From contig JAKAPJ010000008.1 in assembly GCA_021807115.1 (NCBI GenBank), positions 1 to 53,741 on the forward strand: DNA of 53,741 nt, given 5' to 3'. A program made the position numbers and the translations under genes. Position 1 is the first letter of the stretch. Every line of letters begins with the position of its first letter. Positions 18,278 to 26,735 of the stretch are shown piece by piece. Below the pieces are notes generated by a model, which saw only the letters and a list, made by a program, of their open reading frames with translations, was not told the DNA's origin and did not search any database. Source of the stretch: Microcaldota archaeon. GTDB lineage: Archaea; Micrarchaeota; Micrarchaeia; Micrarchaeales; Micrarchaeaceae.

Positions 18278-19516
18278 TTGGACAGGGACACCATGCTCAG
18301 CGCGCTAAGGGTGAAACGCTCTGACATAGTGTACAGGCACATGAGGGACCCCGCCCTGCTGCGGTACTACTACAAGGTAAAGACAGTGGCATCGATAAGC
18401 AGCCTGAGCCTGGCAGGATCATCGCCCACAGACCTGTTCATAGGCAGGTTCGGATACCCTAAGGTCAGCATAGGGCCGCTGGTGCCGCCGGAGTTCGGCG
18501 ACACCTCGATGATGGCGACCCCGGAACGCTGGTGGAACAGCTCGATAGAGGACATAGTTGGATTCCGGTCCAAGCTTGTGCGCGGCATGCAGCTGTCCAA
18601 CGTGCACGACGTTGAGAGGGGGAGGATACAGGAGCAGGTCCGGGACCTCGCGCTGGCCGAAAGGCCGGCAGACGCTGACCTGGACCTCGTGGGCAAACCA
18701 TTCGTAAAGATGGAATTCAACGACGAGGTGCAGCCGTACGGCCCGAGCGCAAGGATAAGGTCCTTCGATGTGCACAATTTCAAGGCTGACCGCAAGATAG
18801 AGGGGCTCTACTTCGACACCGATGCAAAGGCCTCCACCGCCCTGATAGAGCTGTATAGGGAAGGCATAAACGTTTCGAAGCTGCAGAGGGCCCTGTCCGC
18901 CGGGCTGTTCGGCCTCAAGGGCAATAGGAAATTCGTCCCTACCAGGTGGAGCATAACCGCAGTGGACGACACGCTAGGGAAGAACAACCTCAGGGACGTT
19001 AAGGGGAACGGCACCATAGACTCGATATACGCATACTACAACGTGGCCCTGGACAACAGGTGGCTCATATTCTTCATCCCTGGCAGCTGGGAGTACGAGT
19101 CCATAGAGGCATTCTTCCCGGGTACGGTATGGAATGAGGACGGCAGGAACGTCAGCATATTCGGCTCATACGAGGGCTATAGGGGCAGGAAGACATACGC
19201 CGAGATAGGTGGCTGCTACTACGCGGCCAAGCTGGCGGTGACGGAGAAGCTGCTCAAACTCAATGGGCAGGCCCGAGTCCTCATACTCAGGGAGGCGCAT
19301 CCTGGCTACGTCATGCCGGTCGGGGTGTGGAACGTGCGCGAGCACGTTAGGGAGACGCTGCAGACGCAGCCCACGGTGCTGCACAGCACTGCAGACATGT
19401 TCAAGTTTATACAGGCCAAGATGGTCATAAGCCCGCAGCAGTGGCAAGAGAACAGCGTGCTGCTCAGGCGCCTGGTATCGCAGAAGGGGATCATGGAGTA
19501 TGTGGCGACAAACTGA
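18278..19516 (+). CDS. NreA-family DNA repair protein
   Basis: About 412 residues. LFIGRFGYPKVSIGPLVPPE is the highly conserved archaeal Nre signature, and the later VPTRWSITAVDDTLGKNN and GWELR-like GSWEYESIEAFFPG blocks also match. Nre proteins are archaeal PCNA-associated factors in DNA damage response. The C-terminal QKGIMEYV is a weak PIP-box-like string. The start is uncertain: TTG 18278 follows GGTGAGGGG; TTG 18266 and ATG 18293 are alternatives. No N-terminal zinc finger is seen. Confidence 0.88.
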   Translation: MDRDTMLSALRVKRSDIVYRHMRDPALLRYYYKVKTVASISSLSLAGSSPTDLFIGRFGYPKVSIGPLVPPEFGDTSMMATPERWWNSSIEDIVGFRSKLVRGMQLSNVHDVERGRIQEQVRDLALAERPADADLDLVGKPFVKMEFNDEVQPYGPSARIRSFDVHNFKADRKIEGLYFDTDAKASTALIELYREGINVSKLQRALSAGLFGLKGNRKFVPTRWSITAVDDTLGKNNLRDVKGNGTIDSIYAYYNVALDNRWLIFFIPGSWEYESIEAFFPGTVWNEDGRNVSIFGSYEGYRGRKTYAEIGGCYYAAKLAVTEKLLKLNGQARVLILREAHPGYVMPVGVWNVREHVRETLQTQPTVLHSTADMFKFIQAKMVISPQQWQENSVLLRRLVSQKGIMEYVATN

Positions 19517-19539
19517 TTGTGTTTGCGATTGGGCGCGCC

Positions 19540-19968
19540 CTATAGCGCGACCATCGCCCTGGTCTTGACTATGCCGTCTATCCTGTCTATGCCGTTGAGC
19601 AGTATCGCCCTGAAGTGCGCGGTGTCTTTCGCCACCACCCTTATAATAATGTCCGCATCGCCTGTGACGATGTACCCTTCCTTCACGTAGTCCATGCTAA
19701 GTATTTCCTCCAGAAGCTTTTCCTGGCTTTTCCTAAGCTTCTGGAGCAGGTTCACGTCGATGCTGATGAGGATGAAGGCCGTGATCCCGAAACCCGCCTT
19801 CCCCCAGTCTATGTCTCCCCTGTAGCCCTTTATTATGCCGCCTTGCTCCAGTTTCTTCATTCTTATGTGCACCGTAGACAGCGGTGCGTTGACGCGCTTG
19901 GCCAGATCCGAGTAACGGGTTGTACCGGAGTCTGTGAGGCTTATCAGCTCCTCGTCAAGCTGGTCCAT
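19540..19968 (-). CDS. Lrp/AsnC-family transcriptional regulator
   Basis: 142 residues. An N-terminal winged helix (MDQLDEELISLTDSGTTRYS; PLSTVHIRMKKLEQGGII) is joined to a RAM/Lrp ligand-binding domain with VKEGYIVTGDADIIIRVVA. It binds DNA as dimers and higher oligomers, often sensing an amino acid. It is divergent from an asparagine synthetase gene, as asnC is from asnA in E. coli, which suggests asparagine-linked control. Its TATA (minus TTTAAATA, plus 19991-19998) makes the transcript leaderless and lies between the arms of a 12-bp inverted repeat, implying autoregulation. Confidence 0.95.
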   Translation of the reverse strand: MDQLDEELISLTDSGTTRYSDLAKRVNAPLSTVHIRMKKLEQGGIIKGYRGDIDWGKAGFGITAFILISIDVNLLQKLRKSQEKLLEEILSMDYVKEGYIVTGDADIIIRVVAKDTAHFRAILLNGIDRIDGIVKTRAMVAL

Positions 19969-19972
19969 TATT

Positions 19973-20014
19973 GTATTTTATCCATATTATTATTTAAATC
20001 TTTGGATAAAATAC
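19973..20014. promoter_or_regulatory. Inverted-repeat operator between the Lrp/AsnC gene and the asparagine synthetase gene
   Basis: GTATTTTATCCA (19973-19984) and its exact reverse complement TGGATAAAATAC (20003-20014) are separated by 18 AT-rich bases. The arm centres are 30 bp apart, about three helical turns, as expected for two dimers of a Lrp-type regulator on one face. The repeat encloses the regulator's TATA box. Confidence 0.75.
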
Positions 20015-20044
20015 GGATATTATACTGATTTATTGTAGAAATCC

Positions 20045-20052
20045 TTATATAA
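20045..20052 (+). promoter_or_regulatory. TATA box of the asparagine synthetase gene
   Basis: TTATATAA lies 31 bases upstream of the ATG at 20083, consistent with a leaderless or very short-leader mRNA. Confidence 0.55.
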
Positions 20053-20082
20053 TGAGTGCACCTCATCTTTTCTGTGATTTTC

Positions 20083-20988
20083 ATGGCGGATGATGCAAGA
20101 CTAGTGGGGAAACTGTCCGTGGCGAGCGATGTGATAAGCGCAACGGTTGAGTTCTTCCATGAGGAAGGGTTCATACAGTTGCTGCCTGTGCTGCTGGGCA
20201 AGAGCACAGACCCGTTGGGGCCTGATCCCGGCTCCTCGGTCATAAAGACCGCGGAGATAGAGTACCTCGGCGCGCAGCTAAGGCTGATGAACTCAATGAT
20301 ACTGCACAAGCAGGTTGCGATCAAGAAGCTTGGAAAGAAGATATGGATCCTTTCGCCGAACATAAGGCTGGAGAAGGGGGAGAGGAAGTCCACAAAGAAG
20401 CACCTTTTCGAGTTCACCCAGGCCGACTTCGAGATTCCCAACGCCAAGAAGGAGGACGTATGGGCATTGGTGGAGCGCTACTACAAGAAGCTGGGCAAGC
20501 GGCTCAGGAAGAGCGAGGCGTTCCCTGCACTTGGCATAGAGCCGTTCAGGTTCAAGACGCCGTTCAAGGTGTACGAGACCCACGAGTTGGAGGAGAAGTT
20601 CGGCGCGGACTGGGAGATCCCCGCCTCCCTCAAGGCAAAGCAGCCCTTCTGGGCGGTCTGCCACAAGAGGGAATTCTATGACAAGGAGGATCCGGCAAAC
20701 CCGGGCCACTACCTGAACTACGACCTGGTATACCCCCTCGGCTTCGGGGAGGCGCTGTCCGGCGGAGAGAGGGAGAATGAGTACAAGAGGATACTTGAGA
20801 GGATGGGGAGGGACAGGCTGGGCATGGACGTTTATTCCGCGTACCTGAAAGAGGCGGAGCAGGGCTTCCTGCCTTCGGCCGGAGCGGGTTTCGGGGTAGA
20901 GAGGCTGGTGCGCTTCCTTACGCAGGAGGAACACATAGGCGGCGTGCAGCTGTTCAGGAGAGTCCCGGGAGAGGAGATAACAATATAG
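20083..20988 (+). CDS. Archaeal asparagine synthetase related to AsnRS (AS-AR type)
   Basis: 301 residues from ATG 20083 (MADDARL). It is a class II synthetase catalytic core only: motif 2-like KKHLFEFTQADFEIP, and motif 3 GAGFGVERLVRFL. The usual N-terminal OB-fold anticodon-binding domain of AsnRS is absent. The stand-alone AsnRS-like core in archaea such as Pyrococcus is an ammonia-dependent asparagine synthetase that makes Asn from aspartyl-AMP. The function is assigned from this architecture and from the divergent AsnC-type regulator; aminoacylation cannot be excluded from sequence alone. Confidence 0.85.
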   Translation: MADDARLVGKLSVASDVISATVEFFHEEGFIQLLPVLLGKSTDPLGPDPGSSVIKTAEIEYLGAQLRLMNSMILHKQVAIKKLGKKIWILSPNIRLEKGERKSTKKHLFEFTQADFEIPNAKKEDVWALVERYYKKLGKRLRKSEAFPALGIEPFRFKTPFKVYETHELEEKFGADWEIPASLKAKQPFWAVCHKREFYDKEDPANPGHYLNYDLVYPLGFGEALSGGERENEYKRILERMGRDRLGMDVYSAYLKEAEQGFLPSAGAGFGVERLVRFLTQEEHIGGVQLFRRVPGEEITI

Positions 20989-21006
20989 GGTCCAGGTTTG
21001 CACAAC

Positions 21007-21063
21007 CGGCGGTGGCGTGGGGCGATGCTGCGCCTGCGGCTTTGCCTCGGCCAGCCACCGCCG
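21007..21063. other. GC-rich long-stem element, possible structured RNA or terminator
   Basis: CGGCGGTGGC (21007-21016) pairs perfectly with GCCACCGCCG (21054-21063) around a 37-base loop. Inside the loop GGCG/CGCC can form a smaller hairpin. It sits 18 bases after the asparagine synthetase stop. No T-run follows. Confidence 0.4.
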
Positions 21064-21146
21064 CGTTGGCGCATTTGGAGCGGCGACGTATCTGCAGTAA
21101 AGCATTAAATATCTTGTTCGAGGCATATCATTTCTAAGTGGATTTG

Positions 21147-21632
21147 ATGGGAGAGCTGAGCGGAAATGGGTACGGGGAAGACGTGGACATGCGCGGCATA
21201 AGGGCAAAGATAGACATTGAGCTGCTGCCACTCTTCGAGGCCAACAAGGAGATGCAGCACATAGCGCGATACCTGTTCTACGAGTTCTACTCCGAAAGCA
21301 CGCCGATGATAATGCCAAGGGGGGAAGGCACGCTTATGAGCCAGGTGCGGAATAAGATAGAGAAGATGAAGGACAGCTGGGCGTTCGAGGAGATAAGGAT
21401 GAGGACCCGCAACAACAAGGAGGAGACGGAGATCCAGGTTGCCGACATCATGAACGACGTAATCAGAGAGGTTAAGAGGGACATGGAGGCGCACGGGGAG
21501 CGCATGCCAAAGTTCTCCTACGTGAGGGCCGAGACGGACGAATCTAAGGGCGTGGTGGTAGGCCCGCTCCTTGACAGCATGATAAAGAGGATAGAGAAGG
21601 AGGAGCAGCGGCGCAGCAAGAGCGCGGGATGA
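21147..21632 (+). CDS. Uncharacterised helical protein
   Basis: 161 residues from ATG 21147; GTG 21138 is an alternative. ATTAAATATCTT (21103-21114) is the probable TATA box. The sequence is strongly charged and helical (IEKMKDSWAFEEIRMRTRNN; MIKRIEKEEQRRSK) with no recognisable motif, signal or membrane segment. I do not recognise the family. The 3' end is 10 bases from the convergent membrane-protein gene. Confidence 0.65.
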   Translation: MGELSGNGYGEDVDMRGIRAKIDIELLPLFEANKEMQHIARYLFYEFYSESTPMIMPRGEGTLMSQVRNKIEKMKDSWAFEEIRMRTRNNKEETEIQVADIMNDVIREVKRDMEAHGERMPKFSYVRAETDESKGVVVGPLLDSMIKRIEKEEQRRSKSAG

Positions 21633-21642
21633 CCAAAGGCAG

Positions 21643-21891
21643 TCAGTCCTTTTTCTTAGGGGACAGCGTTTTGCCCACCAACCCCACTAGCCAGAATCCT
21701 ATGAATATCCATTTCAGTAGGAGAAACGGCAGTATAAATACAACGAACCCTACGGCTACCAGCGGGATGTTGCTGTAGTACACCCCGATGCCCATGAATG
21801 CGGCGCCCAGGGCCACCCCCACCACATCCAGCCACAGCTTCGGGTTCCTCAGGCTGAAGCCCTGTGTCGGTATCTCATGGGACATGTACAT
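21643..21891 (-). CDS. Small two-helix membrane protein
   Basis: 82 residues from ATG 21891; TTG 21903 and ATG 21885 are alternatives. Two hydrophobic helices (WLDVVGVALGAAFMGIGVYY; PLVAVGFVVFILPFLLLKWI) are followed by a basic tail ending KKKD. Function unknown. It lies downstream of the PH-like gene on the same strand with a short gap, so the two may be co-transcribed. Confidence 0.6.
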   Translation of the reverse strand: MYMSHEIPTQGFSLRNPKLWLDVVGVALGAAFMGIGVYYSNIPLVAVGFVVFILPFLLLKWIFIGFWLVGLVGKTLSPKKKD

Positions 21892-21924
21892 CGCCGTTTT
21901 CAATGCGCGCTGCTTCGGAAGGGC

Positions 21925-22275
21925 CTACGTGCTCTGCCCCCTTGCAATCATCCTGTTCACGAACTCGGACAGGTCCCTGGCGTCTATCTGACCCAAGCCG
22001 CTTATCCTATCCCAGCCGGTGCTCCCCCTCGCCGCAGATCCCCCTGTGTCAACGGAGCCGGCAAGGCGGAAAATTATTGATGATGATATCAGGCCGTTCC
22101 TGACCCTGACGCCCGCAAGCATGCCGTATGGTATGGTCTCGACATTGCGCTTGTTGCCCAGGCCGGTTATGGTGACCCTGGCGACTATGAGCCTCTTGCT
22201 AGTTGCGACCAGTATGGAATTCGATACCCACACCCTATAGAACGGAGGCCACACCGATGCAGTAGCCTCCACCAT
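21925..22275 (-). CDS. Bacterial-PH-domain-like protein, 5' end uncertain
   Basis: 116 residues from the first ATG (22275). Its beta-strand pattern (WVSNSILVATSKRLIVARVT; ETIPYGMLAGVRVRNGL) resembles the bPH/YdjM-type membrane-trafficking or stress fold: a strand pair with 'T..RLIV', then 'IPY..I..V'. The frame stays open upstream to 22353 and translates as DYAEINGLLDPGEMVEA, which includes the LL.PGE.V strand that usually starts this fold, yet no ATG, GTG or TTG lies in that part. Either an unusual start codon is used or the 5' end has decayed. Confidence 0.55.
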   Translation of the reverse strand: MVEATASVWPPFYRVWVSNSILVATSKRLIVARVTITGLGNKRNVETIPYGMLAGVRVRNGLISSSIIFRLAGSVDTGGSAARGSTGWDRISGLGQIDARDLSEFVNRMIARGQST

Positions 22276-22451
22276 TTCTCCGGGATCAAGCAGGCCATTT
22301 ATCTCCGCATAATCCGCAAGGTAAACAGTGATTGGATCACCCTCCCATTCTAGCTACATCTCTGGCAAAGGCTTAAAGTCTGATGGTGGCGGGGCGCGGG
22401 CAAAATTAATTAAACAGATGCTGGCAAACACTATATGCACAGGGTGGTTTC

Positions 22452-23357
22452 ATGGGGGACATAGTAAGCATAGATGTGGGGGCCACTAACATCAGGATTG
22501 CGCTCTTCGACAGGGATGGCGGCGAGGTCAGCGAAATACACAAGGACAAGATAGATCATGCGGACTTCATGGGCCAGATATATAGGGTGCTGGACAGGCA
22601 GAGGAAATTTGATGGGATAGGGATAGCCGTGCCGGGCAGGCTGGCGGAGGACGGCAAGGTATGGGTATATTCGCCAAACATGCGCGGCGTCACAAACCTG
22701 CCGGTGGTAGACATATTGTCCAAGAAATATAGGACACGCGTGCGCCTCTCTAATGACGCCGTCGCCGCAGTGACTGGGGAGTGGCGGTTCGGGGCGGGGA
22801 AAGGCATGAGGAATGTTGCATACCTTACGCTCAGCACTGGCATAGGTGCAGGCGTAGTTGCCGACGGCAGGCCCCTGTCCGGAAAGGACGGTAACGCGCA
22901 CGAGGTCGGGCACTGCACGATAGATGCCTCTGGCGCAATGAGGTGCGCGTGCGGGAGTTATGGCCACTGGGAGGCCTACTGCTCAGGGAGCAGCATACCG
23001 AGATTTGCCGAGCTCCTTATGAGAACCAAGTTCAAGGGCATGGAGAGCAAGCTGCGGCGCGTTGAAGGCATGGACGCCGAAGACGTGTACGGGGCGGCGG
23101 CGCATGACAAGGTGGCGGCGGGGATTGTTGAGGAGGTTGGCAGGCTTAACGCAATAGGAATAGCAAACCTCATAAACACCTATGACCCCGAGATAGTGAC
23201 GATAGGGGGAGGGGTAGCGCTGAACAACCGCAAGGCGGTGCTGGAGCCCATACTCCGGCACATAAACGAATACAAATTCAACAGGATACCGCCAATAGAG
23301 ATAACCCCGCTTGGGGAGAAGGTCGTCTTCTACGGCGCGGTCGCGGGGTTCATGTAG
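22452..23357 (+). CDS. ROK-family sugar kinase (glucokinase-like)
   Basis: 301 residues. The phosphate loop IDVGATNIRIALFD, catalytic region LSNDAVAAVTGEW (base Asp), TLSTGIGAGVV and the ROK zinc site GHCTIDASG...CACGSYGHWEAYCSG are all present. The usual CxCG..GC.E has His at the third Cys position (GH). It would phosphorylate glucose or a related hexose with ATP in the cytoplasm. Its 3' end overlaps the convergent HAD gene by 28 bases. A TTAATTAAAC stretch at 22406-22415 may be the TATA box. Confidence 0.9.
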   Translation: MGDIVSIDVGATNIRIALFDRDGGEVSEIHKDKIDHADFMGQIYRVLDRQRKFDGIGIAVPGRLAEDGKVWVYSPNMRGVTNLPVVDILSKKYRTRVRLSNDAVAAVTGEWRFGAGKGMRNVAYLTLSTGIGAGVVADGRPLSGKDGNAHEVGHCTIDASGAMRCACGSYGHWEAYCSGSSIPRFAELLMRTKFKGMESKLRRVEGMDAEDVYGAAAHDKVAAGIVEEVGRLNAIGIANLINTYDPEIVTIGGGVALNNRKAVLEPILRHINEYKFNRIPPIEITPLGEKVVFYGAVAGFM

Positions 23358-23992
23358 CTTTGGCCAGCCTGGCGCCCCGCAAGGCGCGCAACCGCCTGCG
23401 GGATATCCCTGAAATCGTCCAGTACTGCATCGGCAAGCGGAAAGTTTTCGTCAGACAGGAGTATCGACTTCATCCCGGCAGACCTGGCCGCCATCACGTC
23501 GGACGGGTAGTCACCGACATAAACGCATCGGGCCGACTCGACATTAAGCCGCCTCGCCGCAAGCAGCAGCGGTTCTGGATGCGGTTTGTGCATCTTGGTG
23601 TCCTCCTCTGTTACGACTGTGCTGAAATACTTGGTGATGCCCAAGCGGTCGAAGTCTGGCAGCAGGTACCCGAGCCGGGCACTGCTCACTATGCCGAGCT
23701 TGTATCGCGCATTGAGGTATGAGAGGACTTCCTTTTCCCCGGGCGGCGGACGGACCAGATGGTGTGGGAAGTCTACATCGGCATCCATAAGCTCCTTAAT
23801 CCTGCGCTCTGATTTTTCCCCCGTTAGATGCTTTATCGTGTCGAAGTAGGTCATGTAGAATACTGACTTCACTTCATTGTATGAAGGCTCGTCATAGCCG
23901 TTCTGCTTGAGCAATGACTGAATGAACTCAACATTGGCGTCTATCGTGTCGGCAAGAACGCCATCGAAATCGAACAATACTGCCGATATCAT
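23330..23992 (-). CDS. HAD-superfamily phosphatase (phosphoglycolate phosphatase/beta-PGM-like)
   Basis: 220 residues. Motif I DFDGVLADT with the nucleophile and acid/base Asp, motif II SSAR, motif III Lys in KMHKPHP, and motif IV VGDYPSDVMAAR are all intact. A helical cap lies between motifs I and II (about 15-85), so it is subclass I. The substrate is a small phosphorylated metabolite that cannot be specified. The convergent neighbour is the ROK kinase. Confidence 0.9.
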   Translation of the reverse strand: MISAVLFDFDGVLADTIDANVEFIQSLLKQNGYDEPSYNEVKSVFYMTYFDTIKHLTGEKSERRIKELMDADVDFPHHLVRPPPGEKEVLSYLNARYKLGIVSSARLGYLLPDFDRLGITKYFSTVVTEEDTKMHKPHPEPLLLAARRLNVESARCVYVGDYPSDVMAARSAGMKSILLSDENFPLADAVLDDFRDIPQAVARLAGRQAGQSYMNPATAP

Positions 23993-24048
23993 CCTTGCTC
24001 ACACTGTGAGATTATACATGGCAGGCCGGCACGGAGACCCACGCAGGA

Positions 24049-25308
24049 TCATGTGCCGCCCTCCCAGCTGGACAGGTATTTTTCCTGCGCAGGGGAGAGC
24101 GTGTCTATCCGAATCCCCATCGCCTCCAACTGCAGCTGGGCAATCTGGTTGTCTATCCCTGAAGGCAGCGTTATTACTGATGGTTTTAGCTTGCCCCTGC
24201 GCTTAACGAGATATTCACACGCCAGCGCCTGGCCGGCGAAACTCGTTGCCATCACCTCGCTAGGATGGCCCTCTGCGGCAGCGAGGTTCACGAGCCTGCC
24301 CTCCGCACATACATACACCTTCCTCCCTCCCACGTCGTACTCGTCCAGCAGGTCCCGCACCTTTTTCTTCTTGTAATTCTTGTTCATGGACGATACGTCT
24401 ATCTCGACATCGAAATGGCCGGAGTTTGCGATAATCGCCCCGTTCTTCATCTGTTTTACGTGGCTGAGCAGTATGACCCCCATGTTGCCCGTCACTGTGA
24501 CAAATATGTCGCCGATCTTGGATGCGTCGTCCATGGGCATGACCCTGAACCCGTCAAGGGCAGCCTGCAGCGCCCTGAAGTGGTCGACCTCTGTGACAAT
24601 CACGTTCGCGCCCATACCCTTGGCACGCATGGCAACCCCCTTGCCGCACGATCCGTACCCTGCCACGACAAAGTTCTTCCCTGCTATGAGTATGCTTGAT
24701 GCCCTGAGTATGCCGTCTATGGTGGATTGGCCAGTCCCATAATAGTTGTCGAGCAGGTGCTTGGTCTTGTTGTCGTTCACCGCCACAACGGGGTACTTCA
24801 GCTTCCTGCTCTTCTCCATCGCATGCAGCCGTATTACACCTGTGGTCGTCTCCTCGCACCCCCCCATTATGTCCTCCAGAAGCTCGGGGTACTTGGTGTG
24901 TATTCTGGTCACAAGGTCGCAGCCGTCGTCTATGGTTATGTTGGGCTTGAAAGATATGACCTTATCTATGAACTTGTAGTAGTCTTCGACTGTCTCCCCC
25001 TTGTAGCCGAACACTTTTACCCCCTCTGCAGCAAGCTGCGCGGCGACATCATCCTGGGTCGAAAGGGGATTGCAGCTCGCTATGGCTACATCGGCCCCTC
25101 CGCTCTTGAGCGTACGCACAAGCACGGCAGTCTCCTTCGTAAGGTGCAGCGCCATGCCTATTTTAAGCCCCTTGAACGGCTTCTCCTTTGAAAGTCGATC
25201 CCTTATCTTCAGCAGGGCGGGCATCCTCTGCTCCGCCAGGCCTATATTGAGCATACCCCTATTTGCTAGCGCCATATCCTTTACGGAGTAATTCACAGTA
25301 GAGTCCAT
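24049..25308 (-). CDS. ahcY: S-adenosylhomocysteine hydrolase
   Basis: 419 residues, normal length for archaeal enzymes. Signatures seen: LHLTKETAVLVRTLKSGGADV, CNPLSTQDD, the substrate-binding NDNKTKHLLDNYYGTGQS with catalytic Lys/Asp, and the NAD-binding GYGSCGKGVAMRAKG. It hydrolyses AdoHcy to adenosine and homocysteine, relieving product inhibition of the methyltransferases found in this window. An AACTTTAATAG element upstream on the minus strand is a plausible TATA box. Confidence 0.97.
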   Translation of the reverse strand: MDSTVNYSVKDMALANRGMLNIGLAEQRMPALLKIRDRLSKEKPFKGLKIGMALHLTKETAVLVRTLKSGGADVAIASCNPLSTQDDVAAQLAAEGVKVFGYKGETVEDYYKFIDKVISFKPNITIDDGCDLVTRIHTKYPELLEDIMGGCEETTTGVIRLHAMEKSRKLKYPVVAVNDNKTKHLLDNYYGTGQSTIDGILRASSILIAGKNFVVAGYGSCGKGVAMRAKGMGANVIVTEVDHFRALQAALDGFRVMPMDDASKIGDIFVTVTGNMGVILLSHVKQMKNGAIIANSGHFDVEIDVSSMNKNYKKKKVRDLLDEYDVGGRKVYVCAEGRLVNLAAAEGHPSEVMATSFAGQALACEYLVKRRGKLKPSVITLPSGIDNQIAQLQLEAMGIRIDTLSPAQEKYLSSWEGGT

Positions 25309-25382
25309 TTCACCACTTTTGTTGGCAGATAATGTTTGTAATGATGGCTATTAAAGTTTTTGGCTGGACTGGACAGATAGGC

Positions 25383-26735
25383 CTAGCCAGTGTGGAATGT
25401 GTGCATAAACCGCTCGCGATAGAATTTGGCGCCGATGTGGTTTGTTATGTATACGGCATCGTCAAATGCTATTTTCATGCAAGAGCTCGCGCCGGGTGAG
25501 GGTGTTATGTTGAATACCAGCCCGCCTTTCTTTATTTTTCCCTCGCCAAGCATTATCTCGCCTTTCTTCCTGTCCACGATCTGTGGTCTTATTCCACCTT
25601 CCCCTGCATGCTCATGCACATCCCTTGCCGTTAGGCGCGGAACGATTTTGTTTACCTCATTCTTGACAAATTCCGACTTCCCGAAAAGTGGGAGGGAGTA
25701 TGACAGATTGCGCAATATTGCGTGGCGGATGTCGCCGTTCCGCATTATTTTGGAGTAGCTCATTACCGTGTCATAGTCTAGCCCCATGGACTTCAGATTA
25801 TCTATAGCCACGGAGAGATTCGGCCGCTCCAGAAATGGATAGGGGGTTATGGTCGGGCCGTAGCGCGTCTGATTGGCGTGGTTTATGTCAGGATCGCCAT
25901 GCACGGATAGGAATGGTATTTTGCCCCTTGGCATTGTGTAGACCTTGCCATCCAGCACCTTCTTTGAGTGATAGAACCTGCCAAGCACGGGTATTATTGA
26001 CAGCGTGTCCCCGTAACCGAGGGATTTTGCGAAGCTCAGAGTATGCGCACCAGCGGAGACCACGACAGCCCTTGCGCTGTACGTACCGCGGGACGCCCTA
26101 ACTTCGTATCCACCCTGGCATTCTGATATGCTGTGCACTGGGTTGTCAAAGACAGCATTGGGGCGGTGTGCGCCGTCTCTGGCACCGTCAAGAAATGACG
26201 TGGAAAGCGATCCGAAGTCCACCATGTATCCGTTTTGCGCGTAGACCCCGAGTATCTCCTCGCCATTGTGCCGGCCTTTCATGATGTTTGGCTCCACCTT
26301 TGAGATTGCCCTTCTGTCAAGCACCTGCAGGTCTGGGAAGAGCCTGAGGAACTCCTCGTCGTACCTCGCCCGAATCGCTTCGGCCTCTTCCACTCCGATC
26401 CCTATCACCATCTTTTGGCATTTTGCCATGATCCTTCCGCGAGCCTTTGGAGGTAGAATATCCATGTACCTGCAAAGCATTTCTGCTGCCGCTCTGGTCT
26501 CCTTGACCTTCTCAATCCCGTAATTAGTCTCTATGTCCCCAAAGTGAAGGGTCTGGCTGTTGTTCCTGCTACTTGAATTCAACTGAGCGGGCAATGAGTA
26601 TTTCTCAAGCATTAGCACCTTCTCCACATTTGAGAAATTTGACAGCACATACAGAAGCGCAGTACCTATAACGCCTGCGCCGATTATAACAACATCGTAG
26701 TCATTGTCCATTAAATCAACTGTTTTGCATTTCAT
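25383..26735 (-). CDS. FAD-dependent oxidoreductase, malate:quinone oxidoreductase/L-2-hydroxyglutarate oxidase-like
   Basis: 450 residues; ATG 26711 (MDNDYDV) is an alternative start. The Rossmann FAD motif VVIIGAGVIGTALLYVLS is at the N-terminus, followed by SSRNNSQTLHFGDIETNY, which parallels the 'NNAGTGH...NY' substrate/flavin region of Mqo. The C-terminal ITPSPGASSCMKIAFDDAVYI corresponds to the second FAD contact. It likely oxidises a 2-hydroxy acid and passes electrons to a quinone. The first ATG overlaps the stop codon of the upstream surface-protein gene (ATGA), so their translation appears coupled. Confidence 0.85.
   Translation of the reverse strand: MKCKTVDLMDNDYDVVIIGAGVIGTALLYVLSNFSNVEKVLMLEKYSLPAQLNSSSRNNSQTLHFGDIETNYGIEKVKETRAAAEMLCRYMDILPPKARGRIMAKCQKMVIGIGVEEAEAIRARYDEEFLRLFPDLQVLDRRAISKVEPNIMKGRHNGEEILGVYAQNGYMVDFGSLSTSFLDGARDGAHRPNAVFDNPVHSISECQGGYEVRASRGTYSARAVVVSAGAHTLSFAKSLGYGDTLSIIPVLGRFYHSKKVLDGKVYTMPRGKIPFLSVHGDPDINHANQTRYGPTITPYPFLERPNLSVAIDNLKSMGLDYDTVMSYSKIMRNGDIRHAILRNLSYSLPLFGKSEFVKNEVNKIVPRLTARDVHEHAGEGGIRPQIVDRKKGEIMLGEGKIKKGGLVFNITPSPGASSCMKIAFDDAVYITNHIGAKFYRERFMHTFHTG

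Noticed and set aside
20083-20988. Asparaginyl-tRNA synthetase
   Set aside because: The N-terminal OB-fold anticodon-binding domain is missing and the length matches the stand-alone AS-AR enzyme. The divergent AsnC-type gene supports a synthetase of asparagine.
21001-21070. tRNA or known RNA gene in the gap after the asparagine synthetase gene
   Set aside because: No T-loop or anticodon arm can be formed; only the long stem is supported.
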